From the NCBI RefSeq assembly GCF_001280065.1, contig NZ_LGEA01000125.1:1-64000 (forward strand): a stretch of 64,000 nt of DNA, in the 5' to 3' direction. The translations under genes were made by a program, and so were the position numbers. Shown here piece after piece: positions 1 to 9,203 of the stretch. The notes beneath the pieces are model-generated. The model worked only from the letters and a program-made list of their open reading frames with translations. It ran no database searches and was not told the origin of the DNA. This DNA is from Streptomyces sp. NRRL B-1140 (lineage in GTDB: Bacteria; Actinomycetota; Actinomycetes; Streptomycetales; Streptomycetaceae). Positions within the stretch are counted from its first letter, which is position 1, and the number at the start of each line of letters is the position of its first letter.

Positions 1-99
1 GGGGAAACGCCCGGTTACATTCCGAACCCGGAAGCTAAGCCTTACAGCGCCGATGGTACTGCAGGGGGGACCCTGTGGGAGAGTAGGACGCCGCCGAAC
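1..99 (+). rRNA. rrf: 5S ribosomal RNA, 3' part (5' end outside window)
   Basis: The sequence has the typical actinobacterial 5S core (CCCGGTTACATTCCGAACCC, then AAGCTAAGCCTTACAGCGCC and GGGGAGTAGGACGCCGCC-like 3' end). It ends in CGCCGAAC, which would pair with the missing 5' GTTTCGGTG strand. About 20 nt of the 5' end are cut off by the window. It is the last gene of a ribosomal RNA operon that enters from the left. Confidence 0.93.
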
Positions 100-108
100 T
101 CCTTTTAC

Positions 109-152
109 AGCTCTGGTCCTTGGGTAAACAGCCCAAGGGCCAGAGCTTTTTT
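109..152 (+). terminator. rRNA operon terminator
   Basis: A 16-bp stem (AGCTCTGGTCCTTGGG with CCCAAGGGCCAGAGCT, one G-U pair) has a 7-nt loop and is followed by a run of T. It lies 10 nt after the 5S gene, so it is the intrinsic terminator of the rRNA operon. Confidence 0.92.
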
Positions 153-208
153 GCGTTGAGGTAGGGTCAGGGGGCATCGTTGGCACGTTTCCCACAGGAG
201 GCCCCCGG

Positions 209-817
209 GTGGAGGTTCAGGAGACTCGCGTCCAGACGGACCGTGTGCTCACCATCCCGAACATCCTCAGCATGGCCCGCCTCGTCGGCGTACCCGTCTT
301 CCTGTGGCTGATCCTGCTCCCTGAGTTCGGGGGGCCCCAGAGTGACGGCTGGGCCCTTCTGGTACTCGCTCTGAGCGGAGTCAGCGACTATCTGGACGGC
401 AAGCTCGCGCGGCGTTGGAACCAGATCAGCAGCCTGGGTCGGCTCTTGGATCCCGCGGCCGACCGGCTCTACATCCTCTCGACCCTGGTCGGCCTCACGT
501 GGCGGGAGATTCTGCCCCTCTGGTTGACCGCCGCACTTCTGGCGCGCGAGCTGGTTCTCTTGGTGATGGTGGGCATCCTCCGCCGGCACGGCTATCCGCC
601 GCCCCAGGTGAACTTCCTGGGTAAGGCCGCCACCTTCAACCTGATGTACGCCTTCCCCCTGCTTCTGCTGAGTGACGGAAGCAGCTGGATCTCGTCACTG
701 GCTGCTATTTTCGGATGGGCGTTCGCCGGATGGGGTACAACGCTCTACTGGTGGGCAGGAGTCCTCTACGTGGTACAAGTCCGCCGCCTGGTCCGTGCGG
801 ACGCCATAGCCGATTGA
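209..817 (+). CDS. CDP-alcohol phosphatidyltransferase, probable cardiolipin synthase
   Basis: Membrane enzyme of phospholipid synthesis, 202 aa. The CDP-alcohol signature D-x2-D-G-x2-A-R-x8-G-x3-D-x3-D is complete at residues 60-85 (DYLDGKLAR then G77, D81, D85). There are about five or six hydrophobic segments, the first just before the motif. The GTG start at 209 has an ACAGGAGG ribosome site 6 bases upstream. In S. coelicolor the protein at this place next to the ManC-like gene was described as a eukaryotic-type cardiolipin synthase, and mycobacteria have pgsA2 at the same spot beside DUF881 and sbp. The choice of cardiolipin synthase over phosphatidylglycerophosphate synthase rests on this synteny, not on a residue seen here. 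Confidence 0.85.
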   Translation: MEVQETRVQTDRVLTIPNILSMARLVGVPVFLWLILLPEFGGPQSDGWALLVLALSGVSDYLDGKLARRWNQISSLGRLLDPAADRLYILSTLVGLTWREILPLWLTAALLARELVLLVMVGILRRHGYPPPQVNFLGKAATFNLMYAFPLLLLSDGSSWISSLAAIFGWAFAGWGTTLYWWAGVLYVVQVRRLVRADAIAD

Positions 818-931
818 ACTCTCGGATGGTCCTGCTTCCGTAGCGGAGCGTTGGCCCGTACCGGATAAGTGCGGGACAATCCTGGCGGGGGAAGTCGGCT
901 AGACCGTCTCTTCGAGGAGGACGCTTCCGAC

Positions 932-3427
932 ATGAAGGCCGTCGTGATGGCCGGAGGCGAAGGCACGCGCCTTCGCCCTATGACCTCAAGCATGCCCAAG
1001 CCGCTCCTGCCAGTGGCCAACCGGCCGATCATGGAGCATGTTCTTCGGCTGCTCAAAAGGCATGGGCTCAATGAAACAGTCGTGACCGTCCAGTTCCTGG
1101 CCTCGCTCGTCAAGAACTACTTCGGTGACGGCGAAGAGCTGGGTATGGAGCTCACCTATGCCAATGAGGAGAAGCCACTCGGTACCGCCGGGAGCGTCAA
1201 GAACGCCGAGGAAGCCCTGAAGGACGATGCCTTCCTCGTCATCTCCGGTGACGCTCTCACCGATTTCGACCTCACCGAGCTCATCAATTTCCACAAGGAG
1301 AAGGGCGCACTGGTCACCGTCTGTCTGACGCGTGTGCCCAATCCGCTGGAATTCGGTATCACCATCGTCGACGAGGAAGGCAAGGTGGAGCGCTTCCTCG
1401 AGAAGCCCACCTGGGGCCAGGTCTTCTCCGACACGGTGAACACCGGCATCTACGTGATGGAGCCCGAGGTCTTCGACTACGTCGAGCCCGATGTGCCCGT
1501 CGACTGGTCCGGTGATGTCTTCCCGCAGCTGATGAAGGAAGGCAAGCCTGTCTACGGCTACATCGCCGAGGGCTACTGGGAGGACGTCGGCACGCACGAG
1601 AGCTATGTGAAGGCGCAGGCCGATGTCCTCGAGGGCAAGGTCGACGTCGACATCGACGGCTTCGAGATCTCCCCGGGCGTGTGGGTCGCCGAGGGGGCGG
1701 AAGTCCATTCCGACGCCGTACTCCGCGGGCCCGTCTACATCGGCGACTACGCCAAGGTCGAGGCCGGTGCCGAAATCCGTGAGCACACCGTCGTGGGTTC
1801 CAACGTGGTCGTCAAGAGCGGCGCGTTCCTGCACAAGGCTGTCGTGCACGACAACGTCTACGTGGGTCCGCACAGCAACCTGCGCGGCTGCGTGGTCGGC
1901 AAGAACACCGACATCATGCGTGCGGCGCGGATCGAGGACGGGGCGGTCATCGGTGATGAGTGCCTGATCGGTGAGGAATCGATCGTCCAGGGCAATGTGC
2001 GGGTCTATCCCTTCAAGACCATCGAGGCCGGCGCCTTCGTCAACACCTCGGTGATCTGGGAGTCCAGGGGCCAGGCGCATCTCTTCGGTGCCCGCGGTGT
2101 GTCCGGCATCCTGAACGTCGAGATCACACCGGAACTCGCGGTGCGGCTCGCCGGCGCCTATGCGACGACCCTGAAGAAGGGCTCGACCGTCACCACGGCC
2201 CGGGACCACTCGCGCGGTGCCCGTGCCCTGAAGCGGGCGGTGATCTCGGCGCTGCAGGCCAGCGCGATCGACGTGCGGGACCTGGAGAACGTGCCGCTGC
2301 CCGTGGCCCGTCAGCAGACGGCGCGTGGCAGTGCGGGCGGCATCATGATCCGTACCACCCCCGGGGTGCCGGACTCCGTCGACATCATGTTCTTCGACGG
2401 GAACGGTGCGGACCTGTCGCAGGGCAGCCAGCGGAAGCTGGACCGGGTGTTCGCGAGGCAGGAGTACCGCCGCGCGTTCCCCGGTGAGATCGGTGACCTG
2501 CACTTCCCGGCCAGCGTCTTCGACTCGTACACCGGGTCGTTGCTGCGCAACGTCGACACGACAGGCATCTCCGAGTCGGGGCTGAAGGTCGTCGTGGACG
2601 CGTCCAACGGCAGTGCGGGCCTCGTTCTGCCCAGCCTGCTCGGCAAGCTCGGCGTCGACTCGCTCACGATCAACCCCGGCCTCGACGAGTCCAGGCCGAC
2701 GGAGACGGCCGACATGCGGCGGTCGGGGATGGTGCGCCTCGGGGAGATCGTGGCGTCCTCGGGAGCCGCGTTCGGCGTGCGGTTCGACCCCGTCGGCGAG
2801 CGGCTGTCGCTCGTCGACGAGAAGGGCCGGATCATCGAGGACGACCGGGCGCTCCTCGTGATGCTGGACCTGGTCGCCGCCGAGCGGCGCAGCGGCCGGG
2901 TCGCGCTGCCGGTGACCACCACCCGGATCGCCGAGCAGGTCGCGGCGTACCACGGGACGCAGGTCGAGTGGACGACCACCTCGCCCGACGACCTCACACG
3001 CGTGGGCGGCGAGGAAGGGACGATCTTCGGCGGTGACGGCAAGGGCGGGTTCATCGTCCCCGAGTTCAGCAGCGTGTACGACGCCACCGCGGCCTTCGTA
3101 CGGCTCATCGGGCTCGTGGCGCGGACGCAGCTCACGCTCAGCCAGATCGACGCGAGGATCCCGCGGGCGCACGTGCTGAAGCGCGATCTGGCGACCCCGT
3201 GGGCCGTCAAGGGGCTCGTGATGCGCCGGGTCGTCGAAGCGGCCGGAGATCGCTTCGTGGACACCACGGACGGTGTGCGTGTGGTGGAGACCGACGGCCG
3301 CTGGGTGATGGTGCTGCCCGACCCGGCCGAGGCCGTCACCCACCTGTGGGCCGAAGGGCCCGACGACGCCTCCGCGCAGGCCCTGCTGGACGAATGGTCG
3401 GCGGTCGTGGACAGCGCCGGCCGGTAG
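932..3427 (+). CDS. mannose-1-phosphate guanylyltransferase fused to a degenerate phosphomannomutase-like domain
   Basis: 831 aa. Residues 1-235 are a nucleotidyltransferase ([11 protein letters not shown] near residue 5, KPLLPV after it) that would make GDP-mannose or a similar nucleotide sugar. Residues 245-350 form a hexapeptide left-handed beta-helix. Residues 380-830 resemble phosphomannomutase, but the key loops look altered. The phosphoserine loop (TASHNP in active enzymes) reads RTTPGVPDS. The metal loop (DGDxDR) reads FDPVGERL. The sugar loop reads FGGDGKGGF. This half is therefore probably not a mutase and may be regulatory. The ATG at 932 follows GAGGAGG by 11 bases. A start further upstream is open but lacks a ribosome site. 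Confidence 0.85.
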   Translation: MKAVVMAGGEGTRLRPMTSSMPKPLLPVANRPIMEHVLRLLKRHGLNETVVTVQFLASLVKNYFGDGEELGMELTYANEEKPLGTAGSVKNAEEALKDDAFLVISGDALTDFDLTELINFHKEKGALVTVCLTRVPNPLEFGITIVDEEGKVERFLEKPTWGQVFSDTVNTGIYVMEPEVFDYVEPDVPVDWSGDVFPQLMKEGKPVYGYIAEGYWEDVGTHESYVKAQADVLEGKVDVDIDGFEISPGVWVAEGAEVHSDAVLRGPVYIGDYAKVEAGAEIREHTVVGSNVVVKSGAFLHKAVVHDNVYVGPHSNLRGCVVGKNTDIMRAARIEDGAVIGDECLIGEESIVQGNVRVYPFKTIEAGAFVNTSVIWESRGQAHLFGARGVSGILNVEITPELAVRLAGAYATTLKKGSTVTTARDHSRGARALKRAVISALQASAIDVRDLENVPLPVARQQTARGSAGGIMIRTTPGVPDSVDIMFFDGNGADLSQGSQRKLDRVFARQEYRRAFPGEIGDLHFPASVFDSYTGSLLRNVDTTGISESGLKVVVDASNGSAGLVLPSLLGKLGVDSLTINPGLDESRPTETADMRRSGMVRLGEIVASSGAAFGVRFDPVGERLSLVDEKGRIIEDDRALLVMLDLVAAERRSGRVALPVTTTRIAEQVAAYHGTQVEWTTTSPDDLTRVGGEEGTIFGGDGKGGFIVPEFSSVYDATAAFVRLIGLVARTQLTLSQIDARIPRAHVLKRDLATPWAVKGLVMRRVVEAAGDRFVDTTDGVRVVETDGRWVMVLPDPAEAVTHLWAEGPDDASAQALLDEWSAVVDSAGR

Positions 3428-3525
3428 AACGGGCTGCACGCGTGCGTGCCGGACAAGTGTCCTCAACGGGGCCTGTCCGGCACGCCGGTGGGCCCGTTCG
3501 GAGGTAGTGCTCGCGACGTGCGACG

Positions 3526-4437
3526 ATGTGCGGCATGCCGCAGCAACCCCCCATTCGGAGCACACCCACGCGGCCTCGGCGCCCGGATGCGTCCATGTCG
3601 TTGCTCACCAATGTCATGGACCACAGCCTCGACGACGGCTATGCCGAGGCGGCCGCGCGGAAGAAGGCGGCGGGTGACAGCGGCATGCCGAAGACGCTCA
3701 GGGCGAAGCTGGGGCTCGCCGCCGGACTCGTGCTCGCGGCCCTGGTCGTGACGGTCGGGGCCGCGCAGGCGCGGGTCGCCGCCCCGGTCGTCGCCAAGGA
3801 GCGGGAAGAGCTGGTCGACCGCATCGACCGGGAGACCGAGGCGGCGGACAAGCTGGAGGACTCCGTCGACGAGCTGCGTGCCGACGTGGGCGCACGGCAG
3901 CGCGAAGCCCTGAAGCACAGCGGCGGCGGGGACTCCGACCTGGCGGGCATCCTGTCGGGTGCCGTCGCGGTGCACGGCCCCGGTGTGAAGCTCGTGGTGA
4001 ACGACGCCAAGGAAGCCGCCTCGGGTGGCGACGGCAACCCGCGGGAGACCTCCGGCTTCTCCGACACCGGCCGCGTCCGTGACCGGGACATGCAGCGCGT
4101 GGTCAACGGGCTGTGGGAGTCGGGTGCCGAGGCCGTCTCCATCAACGGGCAGCGGCTGACGGCGCTGTCCGCGATCAGGGCCGCCGGGGACGCCATACTG
4201 GTCGACAACAAGCCGCTGGTGCCGCCGTACACGGTGCTCGCGGTGGGGGACGGGCAGCGGCTGAGCACACGGTTCCAGGACAGCGCGGACGGGTTGTATC
4301 TCAACGCGCTGCAGGAGAGCTACGGCATCAGGACAGGCATCTCCGTGGAGGACGACCTCAAGCTGCCTGCCGCACCGAGTGTGATCGTACGTACAGCACA
4401 GCCGAGCATCGAGAAGAGCGAGAAGGGCACATCGTGA
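3526..4437 (+). CDS. DUF881 family membrane-anchored protein (first copy)
   Basis: 303 aa. A cytoplasmic N-terminus is followed by one hydrophobic segment (about residues 60-82), then a charged coiled coil (90-130, EREELVDRIDRETEAADKLE) and the DUF881 domain with the GPGVKLVVND motif. It overlaps the next gene by 4 nt (GTGA), so it is translated with the small basic protein. The DUF881-sbp-DUF881 trio is found across Actinobacteria and Firmicutes near division genes. Its biochemical role is unknown. The start could also be the ATG 9 bases downstream. Confidence 0.85.
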   Translation: MCGMPQQPPIRSTPTRPRRPDASMSLLTNVMDHSLDDGYAEAAARKKAAGDSGMPKTLRAKLGLAAGLVLAALVVTVGAAQARVAAPVVAKEREELVDRIDRETEAADKLEDSVDELRADVGARQREALKHSGGGDSDLAGILSGAVAVHGPGVKLVVNDAKEAASGGDGNPRETSGFSDTGRVRDRDMQRVVNGLWESGAEAVSINGQRLTALSAIRAAGDAILVDNKPLVPPYTVLAVGDGQRLSTRFQDSADGLYLNALQESYGIRTGISVEDDLKLPAAPSVIVRTAQPSIEKSEKGTS

Positions 4438-4766
4438 TCGCCGTACTGGGCCTCGTCGTGGGAGTCGTGGCCGGCCTGTTGGTCCGGCCTGAGGTTCCGG
4501 CGGTGGTCGAGCCTTATCTGCCGATCGCCGTCGTGGCGGCTCTGGACGCCGTCTTCGGGGGGCTGCGGGCCATGCTCGACGGCATCTTCGACGACAAGGT
4601 CTTCGTGGTGTCGTTCCTGTCCAACGTGGTCGTGGCCGCTCTGATCGTGTTCCTGGGCGACAAGCTGGGCGTGGGTGCGCAGCTGTCCACCGGTGTGGTG
4701 GTCGTCCTCGGCATCCGGATCTTCTCCAACGCCGCGGCGATCCGCCGGCACGTTTTCCGGGCGTGA
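4434..4766 (+). CDS. sbp: small basic protein (DUF1290)
   Basis: 110 aa, almost all membrane. Three hydrophobic segments (residues 1-18, 22-38, 55-75) surround the conserved FGGLRAMLDGIFDDKVFVVSF region, which identifies the Sbp/DUF1290 family. The GTG start overlaps the stop of the preceding gene, and its own stop overlaps the next start, so the three genes form one translationally coupled unit. Function unknown; in other Gram-positives sbp lies beside ftsZ or other division genes. Confidence 0.88.
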   Translation: MIAVLGLVVGVVAGLLVRPEVPAVVEPYLPIAVVAALDAVFGGLRAMLDGIFDDKVFVVSFLSNVVVAALIVFLGDKLGVGAQLSTGVVVVLGIRIFSNAAAIRRHVFRA

Positions 4767-5713
4767 GGCCGATGAGCGAGCACGACGAGAAGCCCGCCGA
4801 GGCCGCCGACCCCACCGAGGGGCAGGGCGACACGCGCGACGGCGGCGGCGAGTCGGGGAACAGGCTGCGCAAGGAACTGCCCCAGGAGGTGCCCGGGGCC
4901 GGGTCCGCGGCGGGGCCCGCGGCCGGGGACGCCCCGGCAGAGCCGGAGACCGAGCAGGCACCGGAACCGCGGGCGGATGCCGAGCCGCGGCTGACCGGTC
5001 GGCAACGGCTGGCACAGGGGGTGTGGCCGCCGCGTGTCACACGGGCCCAACTCATCGTCGCGGTGCTGCTGTTCGGTCTCGGGTTCGGGCTGGCGGTGCA
5101 GGTGGCGTCGAACAGCGACAGCGACAACGCGCTGCGTGGCGCGCGGCAGGAAGATCTTGTCCGCATCCTCGATGAACTGGATGACCGCACTCAACGTCTT
5201 GAAGACGAGAAGCAGGGTCTCGAGAAGCAGCGCGACGAGCTGGAGAACAGCTCCGACCAGGCCGAGGAGGCCCGGAAGCAGACGGTCGAGAAGGAGAGGC
5301 AACTCGGCATCCTGGCGGGCACGGTGGCCGCGCAGGGGCCCGGCATCACCATGACGATCCAGGACACGAAGGGGACGGTCGAGTCGGACATGCTGCTCGA
5401 CGCGATCCAGGAGCTGCGCGCGGCGGGTGCCGAGGCGATCCAGGTCAACGGTGTCCGGGTGGTCGCGAGCACGTACCTCACGGACTCCGGCAAGAGTGTG
5501 GGCGTCGACGGGAACAAGATCAACGCGCCCTATCGTTTCAAGGTCATCGGCAAGCCGCAGGACCTCGAGCCGGCGCTCAACATCCCCGGAGGCGTGGTGC
5601 AGACTCTCGAGAAGGAACACGCCACCGTCATGGTCGAGCGGTCGACCGACATCGTCGTGGACGCCTTGCGAGCAGCGAAGCGGCCTGACTACGCTCGGTC
5701 GTCCTCGCAGTGA
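4763..5713 (+). CDS. DUF881 family membrane-anchored protein (second copy)
   Basis: 316 aa from the overlapping GTG; an ATG at 4772 is an equal alternative. An acidic, Pro/Ala-rich cytoplasmic tail (1-90) is followed by a transmembrane segment (about 94-112, LIVAVLLFGLGFGLAVQV), a coiled coil (125-180) and the DUF881 domain (GPGITMTIQD, then LLDAIQELRAAGAEAIQVNGVR). It shares the domain order of the first copy with little sequence identity, which fits a hetero-oligomer around Sbp. That partnership is inferred from conserved gene order. Confidence 0.85.
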   Translation: MRPMSEHDEKPAEAADPTEGQGDTRDGGGESGNRLRKELPQEVPGAGSAAGPAAGDAPAEPETEQAPEPRADAEPRLTGRQRLAQGVWPPRVTRAQLIVAVLLFGLGFGLAVQVASNSDSDNALRGARQEDLVRILDELDDRTQRLEDEKQGLEKQRDELENSSDQAEEARKQTVEKERQLGILAGTVAAQGPGITMTIQDTKGTVESDMLLDAIQELRAAGAEAIQVNGVRVVASTYLTDSGKSVGVDGNKINAPYRFKVIGKPQDLEPALNIPGGVVQTLEKEHATVMVERSTDIVVDALRAAKRPDYARSSSQ

Positions 5714-5903
5714 GCAGGGGGTGCATGGGCGACGTCAGGCGAGGGCATGAGGTTGCGGGGGGTCGGCGCACCGAATGGGCGGTGCGTGGTGGAAACTGTC
5801 TGGTGCAGACGGACGTTGTCAGGATGTCCGGGTCGGCCAGAGTGTTCAGTCAGGGTTCGTCCTGCCCCACGGGCGGGTCTGTTTCGGTCAAGGGGAATCG
5901 CCC

Positions 5904-6725
5904 GTGAAGTTGTTTGCGAAGTTGTTCGGCAAGAGCGCGCGAGAGGGCAGCGACAACGCGACCGCTCGTCATCGCGCACAGCCTGACGCGGAGGGCCAGC
6001 GGCCGCTGTTCCGGGACCAGGTGGGCGGCCCGGGCGGCGATGTCTCCGGTGGTCAGGGCGTGCCGGTTGACCCTGCTCAGGCCGGCGGAATAGGTTTCGG
6101 GCAACCGTCAGCCTCGAGTGCGGGTGGAGGGTTTTCCGACCCGTACGCGTCCCATGCCCCCGGTGGGCAGCCGCGGCAGGAGGATCCGATGTCGGCCCTG
6201 GTGTGTACGAGGTGCGGTAACCGCAACGCGGAGAACAGCCGTTTCTGCTCCAACTGCGGCGCGCCGCTGCGGGCGGGGGCGGTACCGGAGCGTCCGTCCG
6301 AGACGACGTCCACGATCTCCATCTCCGGTCTCGAGGCCTACGACAGCGAGACCACCGGTCAGACGCCGATGCCGACCCTGTCCCCCGAGGCGCAGGCGGC
6401 TGTCGACGCGCTGCCGCTGGGGTCCGCGCTTCTGGTCGTGCGCCGCGGGCCGAACTCGGGCAGCCGCTTCCTGCTGGACGGCGACCTGACCACGGCCGGC
6501 CGGCATCCGCAGAGCGACATCTTCCTGGACGACGTGACGGTCTCCCGGCGACACGTGGAGTTCCGCCGGGCCCAGGACGGCTCGTTCACCGTGGCCGACG
6601 TGGGCAGCCTGAACGGCACGTACGTGAACCGGGAGCGGATCGACCAGGTCGCCCTGAACAACGGCGACGAGGTGCAGATCGGCAAGTACCGGCTGGTCTT
6701 CTACGCAAGCCAGCGGGGTTACTGA
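5904..6725 (+). CDS. GarA/OdhI-like FHA protein with N-terminal zinc ribbon
   Basis: 273 aa. Residues 1-95 are low-complexity. A zinc ribbon follows (C101, C104, C115, C118), then an ETTS motif at 133-136 and an FHA domain (172-262) with GR200, S214-R-R-H217 and N237, the phosphothreonine-binding residues. GarA of mycobacteria and OdhI of corynebacteria carry an ETTS phosphorylation motif just before FHA; they inhibit 2-oxoglutarate dehydrogenase and glutamate dehydrogenase until a Ser/Thr kinase phosphorylates them. By family and by its place before FtsR, this is the likely counterpart. An internal ATG at 6189 with AGGAGG would give a 178-aa form closer to GarA in size. Confidence 0.85.
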   Translation: MKLFAKLFGKSAREGSDNATARHRAQPDAEGQRPLFRDQVGGPGGDVSGGQGVPVDPAQAGGIGFGQPSASSAGGGFSDPYASHAPGGQPRQEDPMSALVCTRCGNRNAENSRFCSNCGAPLRAGAVPERPSETTSTISISGLEAYDSETTGQTPMPTLSPEAQAAVDALPLGSALLVVRRGPNSGSRFLLDGDLTTAGRHPQSDIFLDDVTVSRRHVEFRRAQDGSFTVADVGSLNGTYVNRERIDQVALNNGDEVQIGKYRLVFYASQRGY

Positions 6726-6777
6726 CCGGCTGCGTCCGGGGCAGACCCAGCGAAGGTCCATCCGTCAGGGAAGGTCC

Positions 6778-7515
6778 ATGCTTCATACACCGAGCGGCGG
6801 TGCCGGGCACGGCACCGCCGCCACGGACAGTGGGCTGATGAGCATCGGCGCGGTGCTGAACGCGCTGCGCGGTGAGTTTCCCGAAGTGACCATCTCCAAG
6901 ATCCGCTTCCTGGAGTCGGAAGGGCTCATCGAGCCGCAGCGGACCCCCTCGGGGTACCGCAAGTTCAGCGCCCAGGACGTGGAGCGTCTCGGACACGTGC
7001 TGCGGATGCAGCGGGACCACTATCTGCCCCTGAGGGTGATCCGGGAGCACCTGGAGGCCATGGAGCGTGGTGAGGCCGTGCAGCTGCCGGTCGTGGGCCG
7101 TCAGCGGGACGGGCAATCCGCGTCGGAGCCGCTCGAGCCGCCCTCAGCGGCCCGGATCGGGCGGGACGAGCTGCTCTCGGCCGTCGGCGTGGACGCGCAG
7201 GAGCTCGAGAAATGGCAGTCCTACGGACTCCTCACTCCTGTGGAGGACGGGGCCTATGACGCCGAGGCGGTCACCGTCGCCCTGCTCGTCGTGGAGCTCG
7301 GCCGGTTCGGGATCGAGCCGCGGCACCTGCGGGCGATGAAGGCCGCTGCCGAACGCGAGGCCGGGCTCGTCGACCAGGTGGTGGCACCGCTGAAGCGGCA
7401 CCGGAACCCGCAGACCAGGGCTCACGCCGAGGCCCGGGCCAAGGAGCTGGCGGGGCTCACGGTGAAGCTGCACGCCGCGCTGGTGCGGACGGCGCTGGGG
7501 CTGCGGCTTCCCTGA
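6778..7515 (+). CDS. ftsR: MerR family regulator, FtsR ortholog
   Basis: 245 aa. The MerR winged-helix reads MSIGAVLNALRGEFPEVTISKIRFLESEGLI (residues 21-51) and GYRKFSAQDVERL, then a linker and a C-terminal effector-like domain (about 120-245). Position directly after the GarA-like gene and before DUF151 matches mycobacterial Rv1827-Rv1828-Rv1829. The corynebacterial ortholog FtsR activates ftsZ. There is no metal-binding cysteine cluster, so it is not a metal sensor. Starts at ATG 6778 with GGAAGG 6-7 bases upstream. Confidence 0.85.
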   Translation: MLHTPSGGAGHGTAATDSGLMSIGAVLNALRGEFPEVTISKIRFLESEGLIEPQRTPSGYRKFSAQDVERLGHVLRMQRDHYLPLRVIREHLEAMERGEAVQLPVVGRQRDGQSASEPLEPPSAARIGRDELLSAVGVDAQELEKWQSYGLLTPVEDGAYDAEAVTVALLVVELGRFGIEPRHLRAMKAAAEREAGLVDQVVAPLKRHRNPQTRAHAEARAKELAGLTVKLHAALVRTALGLRLP

Positions 7516-7601
7516 GGCGGCCGGGCGCCGGCGAGGCCGGATCAGGCGCCCGATCCCGGCCCGACTACCCAAACATCCCGGGCACGGCCTAGGGTTGCTG
7601 T

Positions 7602-8075
7602 GTGAACGAGCTCGATGTCGTAGGTGTCCGGGTCGAGATGCCCTCCAACCAACCGATCGTGCTGCTGCGTGAAGTGGGAGGCGACCGTTACCTCCCCATC
7701 TGGATCGGACCGGGGGAGGCGACGGCGATCGCCTTCGCCCAGCAGGGCATGGCTCCCGCGCGGCCGCTGACGCACGACCTGTTCAAGGACGTGTTGGAAG
7801 CCGTGGGCCAGGAGCTCACGGAGGTGCGCATCACCGACCTGCGTGAGGGCGTCTTCTACGCGGAGCTGGTCTTCGCCAGCGGCGTCGAGGTGAGCGCTCG
7901 CCCGTCCGACGCCATAGCGCTCGCGCTGCGCACCGGGACGCCGATCTACGGCAGTGACACGGTGCTCGACGACGCGGGTATCGCGATCCCGGACGAGCAG
8001 GAGGACGAGGTGGAGAAGTTCCGCGAGTTCCTCGACCAGATTTCCCCGGAGGACTTCGGCAGCAGCAGTCAGTGA
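7602..8075 (+). CDS. bifunctional nuclease family protein (DUF151)
   Basis: 157 aa. The whole protein is the DUF151 domain: VGVRVEMPSNQPIVLLREVGGDRYLPIWIGPGEA at the start and FYAELVF, SARPSDAIALALRTGTPIY in the middle. Plant members show DNase and RNase activity; bacterial function is not settled. The tail is acidic. The GTG start has no ribosome site, but TAGGGT lies 7 bases upstream as a -10 box, so the transcript is probably leaderless. Mycobacteria keep this gene between the same two MerR genes. Confidence 0.85.
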   Translation: MNELDVVGVRVEMPSNQPIVLLREVGGDRYLPIWIGPGEATAIAFAQQGMAPARPLTHDLFKDVLEAVGQELTEVRITDLREGVFYAELVFASGVEVSARPSDAIALALRTGTPIYGSDTVLDDAGIAIPDEQEDEVEKFREFLDQISPEDFGSSSQ

Positions 8076-8365
8076 GGTCCTCGGGAGCGGCAGCGGCCTG
8101 AGAAGCGTCTGGGCGGCCCGGCGGACGATGTGGTCCGTGCGGGGCCGCCCGCCGTGTGTGACGGGTGAAATATCCGCATGTGCCGATGGCGTGTGAGAGC
8201 GTCACGAGGCCCGTCCCGGACACATTCGGCTAGCCTTTCCCCGCGACGGGGCACGGGAAACCACTCTCAGGGTGATTATCACTCGGCGTGGCGAGTGTGG
8301 CGATCGTTGACGCACCCCAGGTGACTGCCTACCGTCGAGAAGGCAGGTCAAGGACGGAGGTCGGC

Positions 8366-9049
8366 GTGAGAAGCAGCGGCGACGGTACGGCTGGGGGCGG
8401 CCCCGAGCGCAGTCTCAGGGCGAGCGGTCCGTACCCTCCCCCCGGCTCACGGCCCCTCCCGGGCGGGGCGTTCCCCCAATCCGGTGGTGCGGCCGATCAC
8501 GCTCGGCAGCGACCGGCAGCGGTGCCGAGCAGCGGAGGGACGACGTCCATGGCGTCCGAGCAGATCGGCTATCGCGGCCCCACGGCCTGCGCGGCCGCCG
8601 GTATCACCTACCGCCAGCTGGACTACTGGGCCCGCACCGGGCTCGTCGAGCCCAGTGTGCGCCCCGCCTACGGATCCGGGACGCAGCGGCTGTACAGCTT
8701 CCGGGACGTGGTCGTCCTCAAGATCGTCAAGCGGTTCCTCGACACCGGGGTGTCGCTGCAGAACATCCGCACCGCCGTCCAGCACCTCAGGGAACGCGGT
8801 TTCAGCGACCTCGAGCGCATGACGCTGATGAGTGACGGCGCGACGGTCTACGAGTGCACCTCGCCCGACGAGGTCCATGCCCTGCTCCAGGGTGGTCAGG
8901 GAGTCTTCGGGATCGCTGTCGGGGTGGTGTGGCGGGACGTCGAGAGCGCGCTGTCCCAGCTGCACGGCGAGCGGATCGACACCGGCGAGACCCTGGTCGG
9001 GCCCAATCCGGCGGACGAGCTGGCGCGGCGGCGGAACCGGGCCGTCTGA
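8366..9049 (+). CDS. MerR family transcriptional regulator
   Basis: 227 aa from the GTG with GGAGG 5 bases upstream; an ATG at 8550 would remove a Gly/Pro-rich tail. The MerR helix-turn-helix covers GYRGPTACAAAGITYRQLDYWARTGL and RLYSFRDVVVLKIVKRFLDTGVSLQNI. It is the second MerR of the conserved block (mycobacterial Rv1830 position). The ligand-binding part lacks paired cysteines. Target genes cannot be read from the window. Confidence 0.82.
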   Translation: MRSSGDGTAGGGPERSLRASGPYPPPGSRPLPGGAFPQSGGAADHARQRPAAVPSSGGTTSMASEQIGYRGPTACAAAGITYRQLDYWARTGLVEPSVRPAYGSGTQRLYSFRDVVVLKIVKRFLDTGVSLQNIRTAVQHLRERGFSDLERMTLMSDGATVYECTSPDEVHALLQGGQGVFGIAVGVVWRDVESALSQLHGERIDTGETLVGPNPADELARRRNRAV

Positions 9050-9203
9050 GCCGCCCTGCGGCAGGGGGCGTGCGCGGTCGAAGGAGGCGGGACGTTTCCG
9101 CACCGGATGTAAGCGGTTGCTGCCGAGCCGCAAACCACCTCTCCCAGGCCGACGGAACCGGCCGGGCGGGACGTTGTCAGTGGCGTGGGGCAGCATCGGG
9201 GGT

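Noticed and set aside
986..3565. Very long open frames on the strand opposite to the ManC-like, gcvP and permease genes
   Set aside because: They mirror strongly biased GC codons of real genes, have no ribosome sites and encode Arg/His/Gly-rich nonsense. They are artefacts of high GC.
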